DNA from: CAZHOV01 sp964534315
Lineage (GTDB): Bacteria; Bacteroidota; Bacteroidia; Chitinophagales; Saprospiraceae
Direction of reading: 5' to 3'
Assembly: GCA_964534315.1 (NCBI GenBank)
Contig: CAZHOV010000053.1
Location: 1-31,591 of the forward strand
Length of the DNA: 31,591 nucleotides
The notes below the pieces were generated by a model. That model ran no database searches, was not told the origin of the DNA, and saw only the letters and a program-made list of their open reading frames with translations. The translations under genes and the position numbers were made by a program. Shown piece by piece: positions 31,547-31,591 of the stretch. The number at the start of each line of letters is the position of its first letter. The stretch's first letter is position 1.

Positions 31547-31591
31547 AGATTGTGCAAAAATGGAGAAAAAAAGCGAACTTTGAAAAAAAGA

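Overview
The window looks like chromosomal DNA of a Bacteroidota member, most likely a Saprospiraceae-type bacterium. The grounds are a type IX secretion (T9SS) C-terminal sorting domain at 891-1955, several lipoproteins and beta-barrel or beta-helix surface proteins, a LytS/LytTR pair, little Shine-Dalgarno signal before starts, and one clear Bacteroidota-type -7 box (TATCTTTG at 8392). The species is inferred from gene style only. I see no rRNA, tRNA, CRISPR, transposase or phage gene.

Layout. 1-5556: a gamma-carbonic-anhydrase-like hexapeptide protein, a T9SS-exported propeller protein, an unknown exported protein, a DUF418 membrane protein and an MFS transporter. 5557-7040: a MntA-HepT toxin-antitoxin pair bracketed by two copies of a structured, GACGTC-rich repeat. 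7041-9791: an amidohydrolase, a Uma2 fragment and an alpha/beta-hydrolase lipoprotein. 9976-14483: a two-gene unit made of a 1208-residue, signal-less helical protein ending in a lamin-tail-like domain, and a 294-residue zincin-like protein translationally coupled to it. 14681-16461 (minus): a LytTR regulator and its histidine kinase. 16651-22225: small envelope proteins, an EreA/ChaN-like protein, a truncated gene and an alpha/beta hydrolase. 22482-23035: a MazF-type toxin-antitoxin pair. 23243-23829: two broken genes, one a MarR regulator lacking its DNA-binding half. 23934-31318: a methyltransferase, a beta-helix lipoprotein cut by an in-frame TAG, a signal-less propeller protein (minus), a GNAT-YoaP fusion and a sodium/solute symporter.

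The most striking feature is not a gene. About a dozen gaps carry short tandem arrays with a strict 8-bp period (two have 7 bp). They belong to a few sequence families that recur in both orientations and often begin exactly at a stop or start codon. One array forms the N-terminus of the MFS gene. One pair forms a 12 + 12 unit mirror image that contains the stop codons of two convergent genes. A hairpin-rich repeat has replaced the 3' end of another gene. The arrays resemble the short tandemly repeated repetitive (STRR) sequences of cyanobacteria in style, but the sequences differ.

Best candidates for something undescribed: (1) the octamer array system and its link to gene edges; (2) the coiled-coil plus lamin-tail protein with its coupled zincin; (3) the duplicated structured element flanking MntA-HepT.
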